Shown piece after piece: positions 18,592 through 26,828 of a DNA stretch of 64,000 nucleotides. This DNA is from DATMER01 sp963741305 (GTDB taxonomy: Bacteria > Acidobacteriota > Thermoanaerobaculia > Multivoradales > UBA5704): positions 7,502,001 through 7,566,000 of the forward strand of contig CAVUHL010000003.1 in assembly GCA_963741305.1 (NCBI GenBank). Reading direction: 5' to 3'. The translations under genes were made by a program, and so were the position numbers. Numbering within the stretch: position 1 is the first letter of the stretch; every line of letters starts with the position of its first letter. The notes under the pieces were generated by a model. The model saw nothing but the letters and a program-made list of their open reading frames with translations, was not told the origin of the DNA and searched no databases.

Positions 18592-18600
18592 TGCTAAAAT
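18592..18600 (+). promoter_or_regulatory. Possible extended -10 promoter element upstream of the DsbA-like gene
   Basis: TGCTAAAAT (an extended -10, TGn followed by TAAAAT) lies 83 nt upstream of the ATG at 18683. No convincing -35 is seen. The rest of the holB-dsbA gap holds nothing else I can identify. Confidence 0.3.
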
Positions 18601-18682
18601 GCGCACCTTATTTCTTGGGAGCCCTGCTTGTAGGTCTCTGGAAATCCGCCCTCCGGGGTGAAGCGAAAAAGGAGTTAAGTCG

Positions 18683-19756
18683 ATGATTGCAATTCGTCAC
18701 ACGTTCGGTCCGCGCGCCGTCAAGGCCGTGCTGGTCCTGATCCTGGCGCTGGGCGTGTGCCTGCCGGCCTGCTCGGCCCAGGACAAGGACAAGCCCAAGT
18801 CCCCCCCGGGAGCGCTCGCACAGGTCAACGGCAAGGACATCACCGAAGCCGACGTCAAGACGTTCGCCGCCGACCAGTTCACGCAGCTCGAGAAGCAGTA
18901 CGAGCAGCAGAAGCGTGAGCTCCTCGAGGGCGCGCTGGAGCAGACCATCCAGGACCGCCTCCTCCAGGAAGAGGCCAAGGCCGCCGGCAAGACCAAGGAG
19001 CAGATCCTGGCCGACATGAAGCCCGCCGAGGTCACCGCTGCTGACATCGACGCCTTCTACGAGCAGAACAAGGCCCAGATCCAACCGCGCACCAAGGAGC
19101 AGGTCGAGCCGATGATCAAGCAGTACCTGGAGCAGCAGCGCCAGGCCGAGATGCAGCAGAAGTTCTACGAGGGCCTGCGCACCAAGCACAAGATCAAGTA
19201 CCTGATGGAGCCCACCCGCGTCGAAGTGGCCGCCACCGGCCCGACCCAGGGCCCCGCGACCGCGCCGATCACGATCGTCGAGTTCTCCGACTTCCAGTGC
19301 CCCTACTGCGCGCGCCTGATCCCGACGCTGGACCAGGTCAAGGCGAAGTACGGCGACAAGGTGCGGATCGTCTTCCGCCAGTACCCCCTGAACTTCCACG
19401 AGCATGCCCAGAAGGCGGCCGAGGCCTCCCTCTGCGCCAATGAGCAGGGCAAGTTCTGGGAGCTCCACAATGCCATGTTCGAGAACCAGCAGCAGCTGGC
19501 CGTCGAGCAGCTCAAGGCCAAGGCCGTCGAGCTGGGCATGAATGCCGAGCAGTTCAACACCTGCCTCGACAATGCCAAGTACGCCGCCCAGGTCAAGACC
19601 GACTTCGACGAGGGCGCCAAGGCGGGTGTCAGTGGCACCCCGGCCCTCTTCATCAACGGCCGCTTCCTCTCCGGCGCCCAGCCGCTCAACGAGATCTCCA
19701 AGATCATCGACGACGAGCTGGCCCGCAAGTCGGAAGGCTCCTCCTCCACCAAGTAA
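18683..19756 (+). CDS. Lipid-anchored SurA-N/DsbA-like thiol oxidoreductase
   Basis: 357 residues. A signal peptide ends in a lipobox (LPACS), so the protein is probably a lipoprotein of the periplasmic face. Residues about 45-170 form a charged helical part starting ALAQVNGKDITEADV, as in SurA/PrsA N-terminal chaperone domains. Residues about 185-345 are a DsbA/BdbD-type thioredoxin domain with the active site FSDFQCPYCARL (CPYC) and the cis-proline loop GVSGTPALFINGR. A role in disulfide formation of exported proteins is inferred. AAAAGGAG before the ATG is the ribosome site. A strong terminator follows, so the gene is probably monocistronic. Confidence 0.88.
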   Translation: MIAIRHTFGPRAVKAVLVLILALGVCLPACSAQDKDKPKSPPGALAQVNGKDITEADVKTFAADQFTQLEKQYEQQKRELLEGALEQTIQDRLLQEEAKAAGKTKEQILADMKPAEVTAADIDAFYEQNKAQIQPRTKEQVEPMIKQYLEQQRQAEMQQKFYEGLRTKHKIKYLMEPTRVEVAATGPTQGPATAPITIVEFSDFQCPYCARLIPTLDQVKAKYGDKVRIVFRQYPLNFHEHAQKAAEASLCANEQGKFWELHNAMFENQQQLAVEQLKAKAVELGMNAEQFNTCLDNAKYAAQVKTDFDEGAKAGVSGTPALFINGRFLSGAQPLNEISKIIDDELARKSEGSSSTK

Positions 19757-19775
19757 GACCGGTTCTCGGAACGTC

Positions 19776-19827
19776 AAAACGCCCCGGGCGGGAGGGTAGT
19801 ACCCTCTTCCGGGGCGTTTGCTTTTTC
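19776..19827 (+). terminator. Rho-independent terminator after the DsbA-like gene
   Basis: AAACGCCCCG pairs with CGGGGCGTTT, with an inner GAGGGTAGTACCCTC hairpin, followed by GCTTTTT. It is 20 nt past the stop. Confidence 0.85.
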
Positions 19828-19832
19828 AGGTC

Positions 19833-19884
19833 CCCTCTCCCCCGGCACGGGGGAGAGGGCTAGGGAGAGGGGGGACGGGATCAA
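19833..19884. repeat. CCCTCTCC-type palindromic repeat, copy 2
   Basis: CCCTCTCCCCC, loop GGCAC, GGGGGAGAGGG: the exact reverse complement of the core at 16971-16997, with a similar flank. It lies between two terminators facing each other. Confidence 0.85.
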
Positions 19885-19903
19885 CCGGATGGGATCAATC
19901 GAC

Positions 19904-19950
19904 AAAAAAACGGCGGCCGGGAGCCCTGTCGAAAGCCCCGACCGCCGGTT
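19904..19950 (-). terminator. Rho-independent terminator of the small lipoprotein gene
   Basis: On the minus strand a CGGCGGTCGGG stem pairs with CCCGGCCGCCG (one G-T pair) and is followed by seven T. It lies 20 nt past the stop at 19970. Confidence 0.85.
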
Positions 19951-19969
19951 GGGAGAAACAGCTTGCCTT

Positions 19970-20500
19970 TTAACGGCCAGCTTCGCTGCTATCTACGATC
20001 TGGAACTGCTGCTGGTTGACCTTCTCGTCACCGATCCAGACCTCGGCGCGATAGTCGCCCTTCGCCCAGGAGGCTGTGTCGGTCGAGTGGAAGGCCAGGT
20101 ACTTGTCGCCCGCGTTGACGGTCTTGGTCTCATCACCGATGCGGGTCTCGTTGGGGCCGAACCAGACGACCTTCACGAGCGAGCCGGCCGGCGTGTCGCC
20201 GACTTCCATCGAAAGGTGGACCGTGTCACCCGGGGCGAAGTCGTCCCCCTGCGCTTCGGCAGGGATGGTGTTGTCCGCGTTCATGCTCTTGCCGAGGGTC
20301 ACGTCGTCGATGGCCATCTGGGCCTCGACCGGGTTCAGGTCGCCGGCCTGCTCGGTGCCGGGCTGCTCCGTCTCACTGGTGGTGGTGGCGGTGTCGGACA
20401 TATCCGAGGTGTCCGTCTCCGCGGTTTCCTTGGGACCGCAGGCGATCGCCAGCGGCAGGCAAAGCAAAAGCGTCAGGGCCAGCATTTTCTTCGAGCTCAT
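19970..20500 (-). CDS. Small lipoprotein of unknown function
   Basis: 176 residues. The N-terminus MSSKKMLALTLLLCLPLAIA runs into a lipobox Cys (LAIAC) and a Thr/Ser/Glu-rich linker (about 22-55). The rest is a compact beta-rich domain (FAPGDTVHLSMEVGDTPAGS, KVVWFGPNETRIGDE, YRAEVWIGDEKVNQQQFQI). That pattern recalls small immunoglobulin-like domains in secreted lipoproteins of Acidobacteria-type genomes, but I recognise no named family. GAGGAG precedes the ATG. It is transcribed divergently from the decarboxylase gene, 93 nt away. Confidence 0.8.
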   Translation of the reverse strand: MSSKKMLALTLLLCLPLAIACGPKETAETDTSDMSDTATTTSETEQPGTEQAGDLNPVEAQMAIDDVTLGKSMNADNTIPAEAQGDDFAPGDTVHLSMEVGDTPAGSLVKVVWFGPNETRIGDETKTVNAGDKYLAFHSTDTASWAKGDYRAEVWIGDEKVNQQQFQIVDSSEAGR

Positions 20501-20593
20501 GTCGTCTCCTCAAAGTTAAGTTCAGGTACTGCAACTGCTGCATAGGTTCAAAGCAATAAGCCTGCCAGGCGGCTTCCGGTAAGATACCGGCCC

Positions 20594-22000
20594 ATGCCTG
20601 GAGACCTTCCGCCGGACCAGTTCCGCTCGGCCATGCACCGTGCGGCGGACCTGATCGCCGACTACCTGGAGCGGGTCGGCGACTATCCCGTGCTCCCCCC
20701 GGTTTCGCCCGGAGACGTGGGCCGCGCGCTCCCTCTGGCCCCGCCGGAGGGACCGGAGCCGGTCGACCGTCTTCTCGACGACTACAGCCGGCTCATCGAG
20801 CCCAACGTCACGCACTGGAACCACCCCGGGTTCCTGGCCTATTTTGCAATTTCGGGCTCGGGGCCAGGGATCCTCGGCGAGGCGCTGGCCGCCGGGCTCA
20901 ACGTCAACGCCATGCTCTGGCGCACCTCGCCGGCCGCGGTCGAGCTGGAGGAGCGGGTCTGCGACTGGCTGCGGCAGATGATCGACCTGACGCCGGACTT
21001 CAAAGGCCATATCAACGACACGGCCTCCTCCAGCAGCCTGGTGGCGCTGGCCGCGGCCCGCCACCGGATGCCGGGCTTGGAGGTGCGGACGAAAGGCCTC
21101 TCCGGCTTGCCGGCGCTCACCGTCTACGCCAGCGACCAGGCGCACTCGTCGATCGACAAGGCATGCATCGTTCTGGGGATCGGGCAGGAGAACGTCCGCC
21201 GGGTGGCGAGCGATGCCGAGTTCCGGATGTCCGTCTCCGCCCTCGAAGAGGCGATCGCCCGGGATAGGGGAGCCGGCCGGCTCCCCATGGCCGTGGTGGC
21301 CACGGCGGGCACGACCTCCACGACCAGCGTCGATCCGGTCGAAGCGGTCGCGGACCTCTGCGCCCGGGAGGGGATCTGGCTGCACGTGGACGCCGCCTAC
21401 GCCGGCTCGGCCGCCATCTGCCCCGAGTACCGGGCGCTGATGCCGGGCCTCGAGCGGGCCGACTCCATCGTGGTCAACCCGCACAAGTGGCTGTTCACAC
21501 CCGTGGACTGTTCGATCCTCTGGGTAAAGGACCCGGCGCTGCTGCGCGCCGCCTTCTCCCTCATCCCGGACTACCTGCGCACGGACGAGCCCGGGGTCTC
21601 CAACCTGATGGACCTCGGCTTTCAGCTCGGCCGCCGCTTCCGGGCGCTCAAGCTCTGGATGGTCATCCGCGCCTTCGGGATGGAGGGCCTGCGGGAGCGC
21701 ATCCGCGAGCACTGCGCCATCGCCCGCGAGCTGGCGGCGAAGATCGAGGCCGATCCGGGCTTCGAGCTGGCCGCGCCGGTCCCCTTCAGCACCGTCTGTT
21801 TCCGGGCGCTCGGGGACGACCGATTCAACGAGCGGCTCCTGGCCAAGGTGAACGCCGCCGGCCCCTTCTTCCTGTCGCCGACGACCCTGAACGGGCGCCT
21901 GACTCCGCGGATCGCGATCGGCAACATCCGCACGACCCGGGAGCACGCCGTGGCGCTCTGGGAGCTCCTCGTCAGCTCCGCGGCCGAGCTGCGCGCATGA
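20594..22000 (+). CDS. PLP-dependent aromatic-L-amino-acid-type decarboxylase
   Basis: 468 residues, group II decarboxylase family. Conserved parts are THWNHPGFLAYF, the active-site HVDAAYAGSAAICPEYR and the PLP lysine K298 in NPHKWLFTPVDCS. The substrate is an aromatic amino acid (tyrosine, DOPA or tryptophan family) by family precedent; specificity cannot be read from the sequence. The stop overlaps the next start (ATGA), so the downstream flavoprotein is made from the same mRNA in a fixed ratio. The coupling to an iodotyrosine-deiodinase-like enzyme suggests a joint substrate, possibly a halogenated tyrosine. Confidence 0.92.
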   Translation: MPGDLPPDQFRSAMHRAADLIADYLERVGDYPVLPPVSPGDVGRALPLAPPEGPEPVDRLLDDYSRLIEPNVTHWNHPGFLAYFAISGSGPGILGEALAAGLNVNAMLWRTSPAAVELEERVCDWLRQMIDLTPDFKGHINDTASSSSLVALAAARHRMPGLEVRTKGLSGLPALTVYASDQAHSSIDKACIVLGIGQENVRRVASDAEFRMSVSALEEAIARDRGAGRLPMAVVATAGTTSTTSVDPVEAVADLCAREGIWLHVDAAYAGSAAICPEYRALMPGLERADSIVVNPHKWLFTPVDCSILWVKDPALLRAAFSLIPDYLRTDEPGVSNLMDLGFQLGRRFRALKLWMVIRAFGMEGLRERIREHCAIARELAAKIEADPGFELAAPVPFSTVCFRALGDDRFNERLLAKVNAAGPFFLSPTTLNGRLTPRIAIGNIRTTREHAVALWELLVSSAAELRA

Positions 22001-22674
22001 GCTTCATCCCGTACCGTCCGGAGCGGCTGCCCGAGGAGGAGATGCTCCGCCGGGCGCGGGAGTACTTCGAAGAGCTGAACCGGCGGCGAAGCGTGCGCTT
22101 CTTCTCGCCCGACCCGGTGCCGCGGGAGCTGATCGAGACCGCGGTGCGCACGGCCTCGACCGCGCCGTCGGGCGCGCACAGGCAGCCCTGGCGCTTCGTG
22201 GTGGTGGGGGACCCGGCGATCAAGCGGGAGATCCGCATCGCCGCCGAGGCCGAGGAGCGCGAGAGCTACGCGGGAGGCCGCATGCCGCCGGACTGGCTTG
22301 AGGCCCTGGCGCCGTTCGGCACGAGCTGGGAGAAGCCCTACCTGGAGATCGTCCCGTGGATCGTGGTGGTCTTCGAGGAGCTCTATGAAGTCCTGCCGGA
22401 CGGCTCCAAGCGGAAGAACTACTACCCCAAGGAGAGCGTAGGCATCGCCTGCGGCCTCTTCATCGCCGCCCTCCACCACATGGGGCTCGCGACCCTGACC
22501 CACACGCCGAGCCCGATGGGCTTCCTCTCCCGCGTCCTCAACCGCCCGCCCAACGAAAAGCCGTTCATCCTCTTCCCCGTGGGCTACCCGGCCCCCGGCG
22601 CCGAGGTCCCCGACCTCCGGCGCAAGAGTTTGGACGAGGTTTCGGTGTGGTTGGAGTCGCTACCCACTGGGTAG
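21997..22674 (+). CDS. Iodotyrosine-deiodinase-like flavin nitroreductase
   Basis: 225 residues from the ATG coupled to the decarboxylase stop. It is an FMN nitroreductase-fold protein (NRRRSVRFFSPDPVP, TAPSGAHRQPWRFVVV). It has the features separating the IYD clade from ordinary nitroreductases: a lid with E87-x3-Y91 and K113 (TSWEKPYLE), which correspond to the Glu-Tyr-Lys trio that clamps the amino-acid zwitterion in IYD. KNYYPKESVGIACG, LTHTPSPMGFL and NEKPFILFPVGYPA also fit. IYD enzymes reductively remove iodide, bromide or chloride from halotyrosines. Substrate use here is inference. The 3' end runs into the repeat array at 22660. Confidence 0.88.
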   Translation: MSFIPYRPERLPEEEMLRRAREYFEELNRRRSVRFFSPDPVPRELIETAVRTASTAPSGAHRQPWRFVVVGDPAIKREIRIAAEAEERESYAGGRMPPDWLEALAPFGTSWEKPYLEIVPWIVVVFEELYEVLPDGSKRKNYYPKESVGIACGLFIAALHHMGLATLTHTPSPMGFLSRVLNRPPNEKPFILFPVGYPAPGAEVPDLRRKSLDEVSVWLESLPTG

Positions 22675-22866
22675 GGCGTTCCAACCACGAGGTGGAGGAG
22701 TCTACCCACTGAACCGGGTCCGCAAACAACGGTCTTCGGTCCGGCATCGACTGGATTGGCCTCCTCCACCCGGCGGGTAGCCCTTTCAAACGAGTGGGTA
22801 GACCCCTCTACCCGGTGGGTAGCTCTCTCAAACGGCGCGTTGGACCCCTTCTACCCCGTCGTTGGG
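22660..22866. repeat. Degenerate 21-bp-period repeat array A with inverted halves
   Basis: Left half: CTACCC or CCAACC motifs at 22660, 22681 and 22702, spaced exactly 21 bp. Right half: the complementary GGGTAG at 22775, 22796 and 22817, then G-C-G-T-T-G-like variants at about 22838 and 22860, again 21 bp apart. The halves therefore point towards each other around about 22735. Units share a CTCTCAAACGG or CCCTTTCAAACGAG element in the right half. The first unit overlaps the end of the IYD-like gene. It fills the 244-nt gap before the second S8 protease. Confidence 0.75.
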
Positions 22867-22918
22867 CTCATTTCCCCTCCCGTTGCGCACTCATGGTATG
22901 TAGACAAAGGAGAGATCC

Positions 22919-25561
22919 ATGACGAATTGGAAGAGGATGGTGAGTGCGGCCCTGGCGGCCGGTGCGCTGCTGGCCGTTCCGGCCGCGCGCGCCCAGGACA
23001 AGCAGCCGGGAGTCGAGAAGATCGAGCAGTGGGTGATCGAGAACACCCGCGCCGGCGCCCAGGCGGAGTTTTTCGTCGTCCTGAAGAGCCAGGCGAACCT
23101 CGCGGCCGCCAGCCAGGTCAAGGGCAAGGCCGCCAAGGGCGAGCTCGTCTACCGGACGCTCCTCGCGACCGCGCAGGAATCCCAGAAGGCGATCATCGCC
23201 GAGCTGGAGGCTCGGGGAGTGGAGTACCAGTCCTTCTACCTGGTCAACGCGATCCTGGTGAAGGGCGACCGCAACCTCGCGAAGACGCTCGCGGCGCGGC
23301 CCGACGTCAAGCGGATCGACGGCAACCCCGTCATGCGCCGCGACCTGCCCCAGCCGCACGCGGCGGAGCCTCTGGAATACAACCCGGAGTGGGACTGGTC
23401 GCAGATCACGGCCCCGGCCATCCTGGCCGCCGAGCCGGGGATCAGCTACGTGCGCGCTCCGCAGATCTGGAACCTGGGCTACACCGGGCAGGGCGTGGTC
23501 GTGGGCGGAGCCGACACCGGCTACCGCTGGACGCACCTCGCGCTCAAGAACGCCTACCGCGGCTGGAACGGCACCACGGCCAGCCACGACTACAACTGGC
23601 ACGACGCGGTCCACAGCAGCAGCGGTGTCTGCCCCGGCAACTCGCCCGCGCCGTGCGACGACCAGGGCCACGGCACCCACACCATGGGCACCTCGGTCGG
23701 CCAGGACGGCGCCAACCAGGTCGGCATGGCGCCGGGAGCGAAGTGGATCGGCTGCCGCAACATGAACCAGGGCGCCGGCACCCCGGCCACCTACCTGGAG
23801 TGCATGGAGTTCTTCCTGGCACCCTACCCGGTGGCCGGCACCCCCAGCCAGGGCGACCCGAGCAAGGCCCCTCACGTGACCGTCAACTCCTGGGGCTGCC
23901 CGCCGGCCGAGGGCTGCACGACCCCCAACATCCTTCTGACCGGTGTGACCAACACCCGCGCTGCCGGCATCGTCATGGAAGTCTCGGCCGGCAACTCCGG
24001 GTCGGGCTGCTCCACGGTCTCCGATCCGCCCAGCTTCTACGACCCCTCCTTCACCACGGGGGCGCTCAACACTGGCACCGATACCGTGGCCAGCTTCAGC
24101 AGCCGCGGTCCGGTGACGCTCGACGGCAGCAACCGCATCAAGCCCGACATCATGGCCCCCGGCACCAGCACCCGCTCTGCCTACCGGACCAGCGACACGG
24201 CCTACTCGTCCCTCTCGGGCACCTCGATGGCGGGTCCGCACGTGGCCGGAGGCGTGGCGCTCCTGCTGTCGGCATTCCCCTCGCTCATCGGCAACGTCAA
24301 CGCGATCGAGAGCCGCCTGACCTCGTCGGCCAAGCCGATCACCCTGGCCAGCACGACGTGCAGCAGCCCGGCCGGAGCCGTACCCAACAACGTCTACGGC
24401 TACGGCCGGCTCGACATGGGCTGCGCGATTCCGGCGAAGGTCTCAGGAACCGCTTCGGTCTGCTCCGGCAGCCCCGCCACGCTCACCGTCAACTTCGCGG
24501 GGACCGGGCCGTGGACTCTCACCTGGTCGGACGGCTTCGTCCAGAGCGGCGTCAGCGCGAATCCCACGACGCGGACCGTATCGCCCACCAGCACCACGAC
24601 TTACAGCCTCACCAGCGTGTCGAGCACCGGCTGCAACCAGCCCGGCGCCGGCAGCGCGACCATCAGCATGGCCGCGGCGCTCTCGAACGTGACGATCGGG
24701 GTCTCGGGCAGCACGACCATCGGCAGCCCATGCCTGGGCGGCACGGCCACGGTGACGGACACCGGCGGCGGCACCAATGCCCATCAGTGGGGCTACCGGA
24801 CCGTCTCGGGCGGCGCGGTCACCAACATCTCCAGCCAGACGGGGACGAGCTACGTCCTCAACTGCGCGGACTTCCCGGCTGTCGGCAGCTACTTCCTGGT
24901 GGAGAGGACCACGCCCGGCTGCGGCCCGACCCTGATCTCGAATGAGGTTGCGGTCAACGTGACGGCCGTTGCCCCCCCGCCCACGGTGACCGTCACCTTC
25001 AACTCGGTGGCGGCGCAGGACGGCCGGCTCTGGGAGAGCGGAGAGAACACCAACGTCGGCGGCGGCGGCAACTCGACGGACAACACCACCGCGGCGCTGC
25101 GGATCGGCGACACCAACGTCGACGAGCAGTACAAGAGCATCGTCTCCTTCGACACCTCCTCGATCCCCGACACGGCGACGATCACCGCGGCGACCCTCCG
25201 CCTGGTGCGCGGGACCATCTCGGGCACCAGCCCCTTCACCACCCACGGCTCCTGCGTGGCCGACATCGTGACCGGCGGCTTCGGAGGATCGACCGCCTTC
25301 GCCAACGCCGACTGGCAGGCCGCGGCCACGGCGACGAACGTGGCGACGATGTCGGCTCCGGCTACCAACGGCTCGGCTTCGACCGGCACCCTGAGCGCGG
25401 CCGGCCGTTCCGCGGTCAACAAGACCGGCAGCACCCAACTGCGGGTCTACTGCACCCTCGACGACAACGATGACCTCGGATACGACTACATCGGGTTCTA
25501 CGCGGGTGAGAATGCGACGACCACCAACAAGCCGCAGCTCACGGTGACCTACCAGCCCTGA
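22919..25561 (+). CDS. Secreted subtilisin-like (S8) protease with C-terminal DNRLRE domain
   Basis: 880 residues; AAAGGAGAG lies upstream of the ATG. A signal peptide of about 25 residues precedes a propeptide of about 120 residues. The catalytic triad is D199 (GGADTGYRWTH), H251 (GHGTHTMGT) and S436 (GTSMAGPHVAGG), with the oxyanion region SAGNSGSGCS. After the protease are two Ig-like segments rich in Thr/Ser. The C-terminal domain of about 190 residues (DNTTAALRIGDTNVDEQYKS, then FYAGENATTTNKPQLTVTY) is of the DNRLRE/CBM96-like type, which may bind a surface or carbohydrate. It is probably extracellular and scavenges protein. A perfect hairpin terminator follows. Confidence 0.93.
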   Translation: MTNWKRMVSAALAAGALLAVPAARAQDKQPGVEKIEQWVIENTRAGAQAEFFVVLKSQANLAAASQVKGKAAKGELVYRTLLATAQESQKAIIAELEARGVEYQSFYLVNAILVKGDRNLAKTLAARPDVKRIDGNPVMRRDLPQPHAAEPLEYNPEWDWSQITAPAILAAEPGISYVRAPQIWNLGYTGQGVVVGGADTGYRWTHLALKNAYRGWNGTTASHDYNWHDAVHSSSGVCPGNSPAPCDDQGHGTHTMGTSVGQDGANQVGMAPGAKWIGCRNMNQGAGTPATYLECMEFFLAPYPVAGTPSQGDPSKAPHVTVNSWGCPPAEGCTTPNILLTGVTNTRAAGIVMEVSAGNSGSGCSTVSDPPSFYDPSFTTGALNTGTDTVASFSSRGPVTLDGSNRIKPDIMAPGTSTRSAYRTSDTAYSSLSGTSMAGPHVAGGVALLLSAFPSLIGNVNAIESRLTSSAKPITLASTTCSSPAGAVPNNVYGYGRLDMGCAIPAKVSGTASVCSGSPATLTVNFAGTGPWTLTWSDGFVQSGVSANPTTRTVSPTSTTTYSLTSVSSTGCNQPGAGSATISMAAALSNVTIGVSGSTTIGSPCLGGTATVTDTGGGTNAHQWGYRTVSGGAVTNISSQTGTSYVLNCADFPAVGSYFLVERTTPGCGPTLISNEVAVNVTAVAPPPTVTVTFNSVAAQDGRLWESGENTNVGGGGNSTDNTTAALRIGDTNVDEQYKSIVSFDTSSIPDTATITAATLRLVRGTISGTSPFTTHGSCVADIVTGGFGGSTAFANADWQAAATATNVATMSAPATNGSASTGTLSAAGRSAVNKTGSTQLRVYCTLDDNDDLGYDYIGFYAGENATTTNKPQLTVTYQP

Positions 25562-25573
25562 TTGCTGCAGATT

Positions 25574-25602
25574 GGGGCGCCGGCCGCTTCGGCCGGCGCC
25601 CC
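25574..25602. terminator. Bidirectional hairpin terminator
   Basis: A perfect 12-bp stem GGGGCGCCGGCC/GGCCGGCGCCCC with loop GCTTC sits between the converging S8 protease and nucleotidyltransferase-remnant genes (ends 12 and 5 nt away). T-runs are short. Confidence 0.7.
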
Positions 25603-25607
25603 CGCTT

Positions 25608-26003
25608 TCAAGGCCCGATCGTTTTCTTCAGCTCCAAGGTACGCCGCAGGATCGGCAGCGTAGCCCTGTCCTTGTCCCGGTCGGCCTGCTCTTTCGACTC
25701 GATCACCGCGTCCAGATTGAGACACCGCACTCGCAGGTTGCCTACCGTCCGCTCGTGGGTTCTTCCTGAGAGGTGCTCGTACGTCATGGCTTTGCCGATC
25801 GTGGCGAGCACGTCGAGCGGGCCGGCTTTCGTGATGAGCTGGTGCAGGCGCAAGGTGGCCAGCGTGGCCTCATCCGGCACGAGATGCCGGCCTGCCGGGT
25901 CGAGATAGCGGGCCTCCAACTCCTGGACCGCCGCGAGGAGGCGGACACGGTTCTCAGGCGCCGGGTCGGGGACGATGTCGAGGTATCTAGGAGCGCTGTC
26001 CAT
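25608..26003 (-). pseudogene. N-terminally truncated nucleotidyltransferase-like gene (DUF6036-type)
   Basis: 131 residues from ATG 26003. The sequence starts abruptly at RYLDIVPDPAPENRVRLLAA, which in intact relatives is preceded by about 45 residues carrying the GG-x-A...HG and the T-x-D-x-D core. The remainder is recognisable: LRLHQLITKAGPLDVLATIG, YEHLSGRTHERTVGNLRVRC, LNLDAVIESKEQ and KDRATLPILRRTLE. The start overlaps the upstream small gene by 17 nt, leaving no room for the missing part, so a deletion that joined the two genes is likely. The protein, if made, should lack nucleotidyltransferase activity. Confidence 0.7.
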
Positions 26004-26151
26004 TGCGGAGAGCGAAGGTGCTGTCCACAAACCCCTGAGCCACAGCCAGGCGCTCGGTGGGCGTGAGGCTCAGCATCCAGAGGATGAGGGCGTCGTCCGG
26101 TCCAGACCCCGGAGGAGGCGTGTCCGGTCGCGGAATCGCTTTCTGCTTCAT
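25987..26151 (-). CDS. Small partner of a nucleotidyltransferase module
   Basis: 54 residues. After a Pro/Gly-rich start comes DDALILWMLSLTPTERLAV followed by FVDSTFALRNG. Short proteins with this L-x-LTP-x-ERL...F-x-x-S...LR pattern are often found directly upstream of DUF6036-type nucleotidyltransferase genes, in a layout like a toxin-antitoxin pair. Here the downstream partner is truncated. The gene is too short for a strong assignment. It lies 35 nt downstream of the methyltransferase gene on the same strand in position but is read away from it. Confidence 0.55.
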   Translation of the reverse strand: MKQKAIPRPDTPPPGSGPDDALILWMLSLTPTERLAVAQGFVDSTFALRNGQRS

Positions 26152-26186
26152 GAGCCGATGGTACAACAGACCTCTCCGTTCAAGGA

Positions 26187-26828
26187 TTACGCCTCCGCGA
26201 CGAAATAGAGGGCGGAGCCGATACGACGCAAGAGCGGTTGCGGCCGGGTGAGGTGGACGTAGTGCGAGCCGACCAGCCGGCGCAGGATGCCGCCCCACTC
26301 GCGGACCTCGAAGCCGGCCGCGGCCAGCTTGCGCAGCCAGAAGCGCCGCGACTCCTTGGTGACGTGGGTCGGGTCCTTGTCGAGGAGGGTGACGAGCCAG
26401 CCGAGCGGTCCGTCATAGACCGGCACCACGGCGATCAGATGGCCGCCCGGGGCCAGGCCCGCGTGGATGGCGCGCAGGGCTTCGTCGAGATCGGGCAGGT
26501 GCTCCAGTACGTCCCAGGCGACTACCACGTCGGGGACATCCGGAGATTCGCCGCTGAGGGTCTCGGTGGAGCCCACGCGCAGGCTGCTCAAGCCGGTGCG
26601 CCGCCGGGTCTGCTCGACGCCGTAGTCGTTGATGTCGCAGCCCGAGCATTCATACTCGGAGCGCACGGTCTCCAGGAACAATCCCAGGCCTACACCGAGC
26701 TCGAAGAGGCGCGCGCCGGGGTCCACGTGGCGCCGCAGCAGCCCGCGGTAGAAGCCGAGCTTGTGAGCCGGGTTTTGCGCCGCGTAGTCGGGGTAGTTGT
26801 CGGCGTAGTAGGCCTGAGCCGTGCTCAC
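26187..26828 (-). CDS. Class I SAM-dependent methyltransferase
   Basis: 213 residues from GTG 26828, which overlaps the glycosyltransferase stop as GTGA; the frame is open upstream but that is shadow of the previous gene. Motif I is LFELGVGLGLFLETV, the acidic strand is YECSGCDIND and motif IV is DVVVAWDVLEHLPDLDEAL. The methyltransferase-11 type C-terminal part (LAPGGHLIAVVPVYDG) follows. Position in a glycosyltransferase cluster suggests a sugar or polyprenyl-linked glycan substrate. Specificity is unknown. Confidence 0.88.
   Translation of the reverse strand: MSTAQAYYADNYPDYAAQNPAHKLGFYRGLLRRHVDPGARLFELGVGLGLFLETVRSEYECSGCDINDYGVEQTRRRTGLSSLRVGSTETLSGESPDVPDVVVAWDVLEHLPDLDEALRAIHAGLAPGGHLIAVVPVYDGPLGWLVTLLDKDPTHVTKESRRFWLRKLAAAGFEVREWGGILRRLVGSHYVHLTRPQPLLRRIGSALYFVAEA

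Noticed and set aside
22756..24945. Plus-strand frame with heptad-like N-terminal repeats running into the second S8 protease
   Set aside because: The heptads result from the 21-bp period of array A; the rest is an out-of-frame reading of the protease gene.
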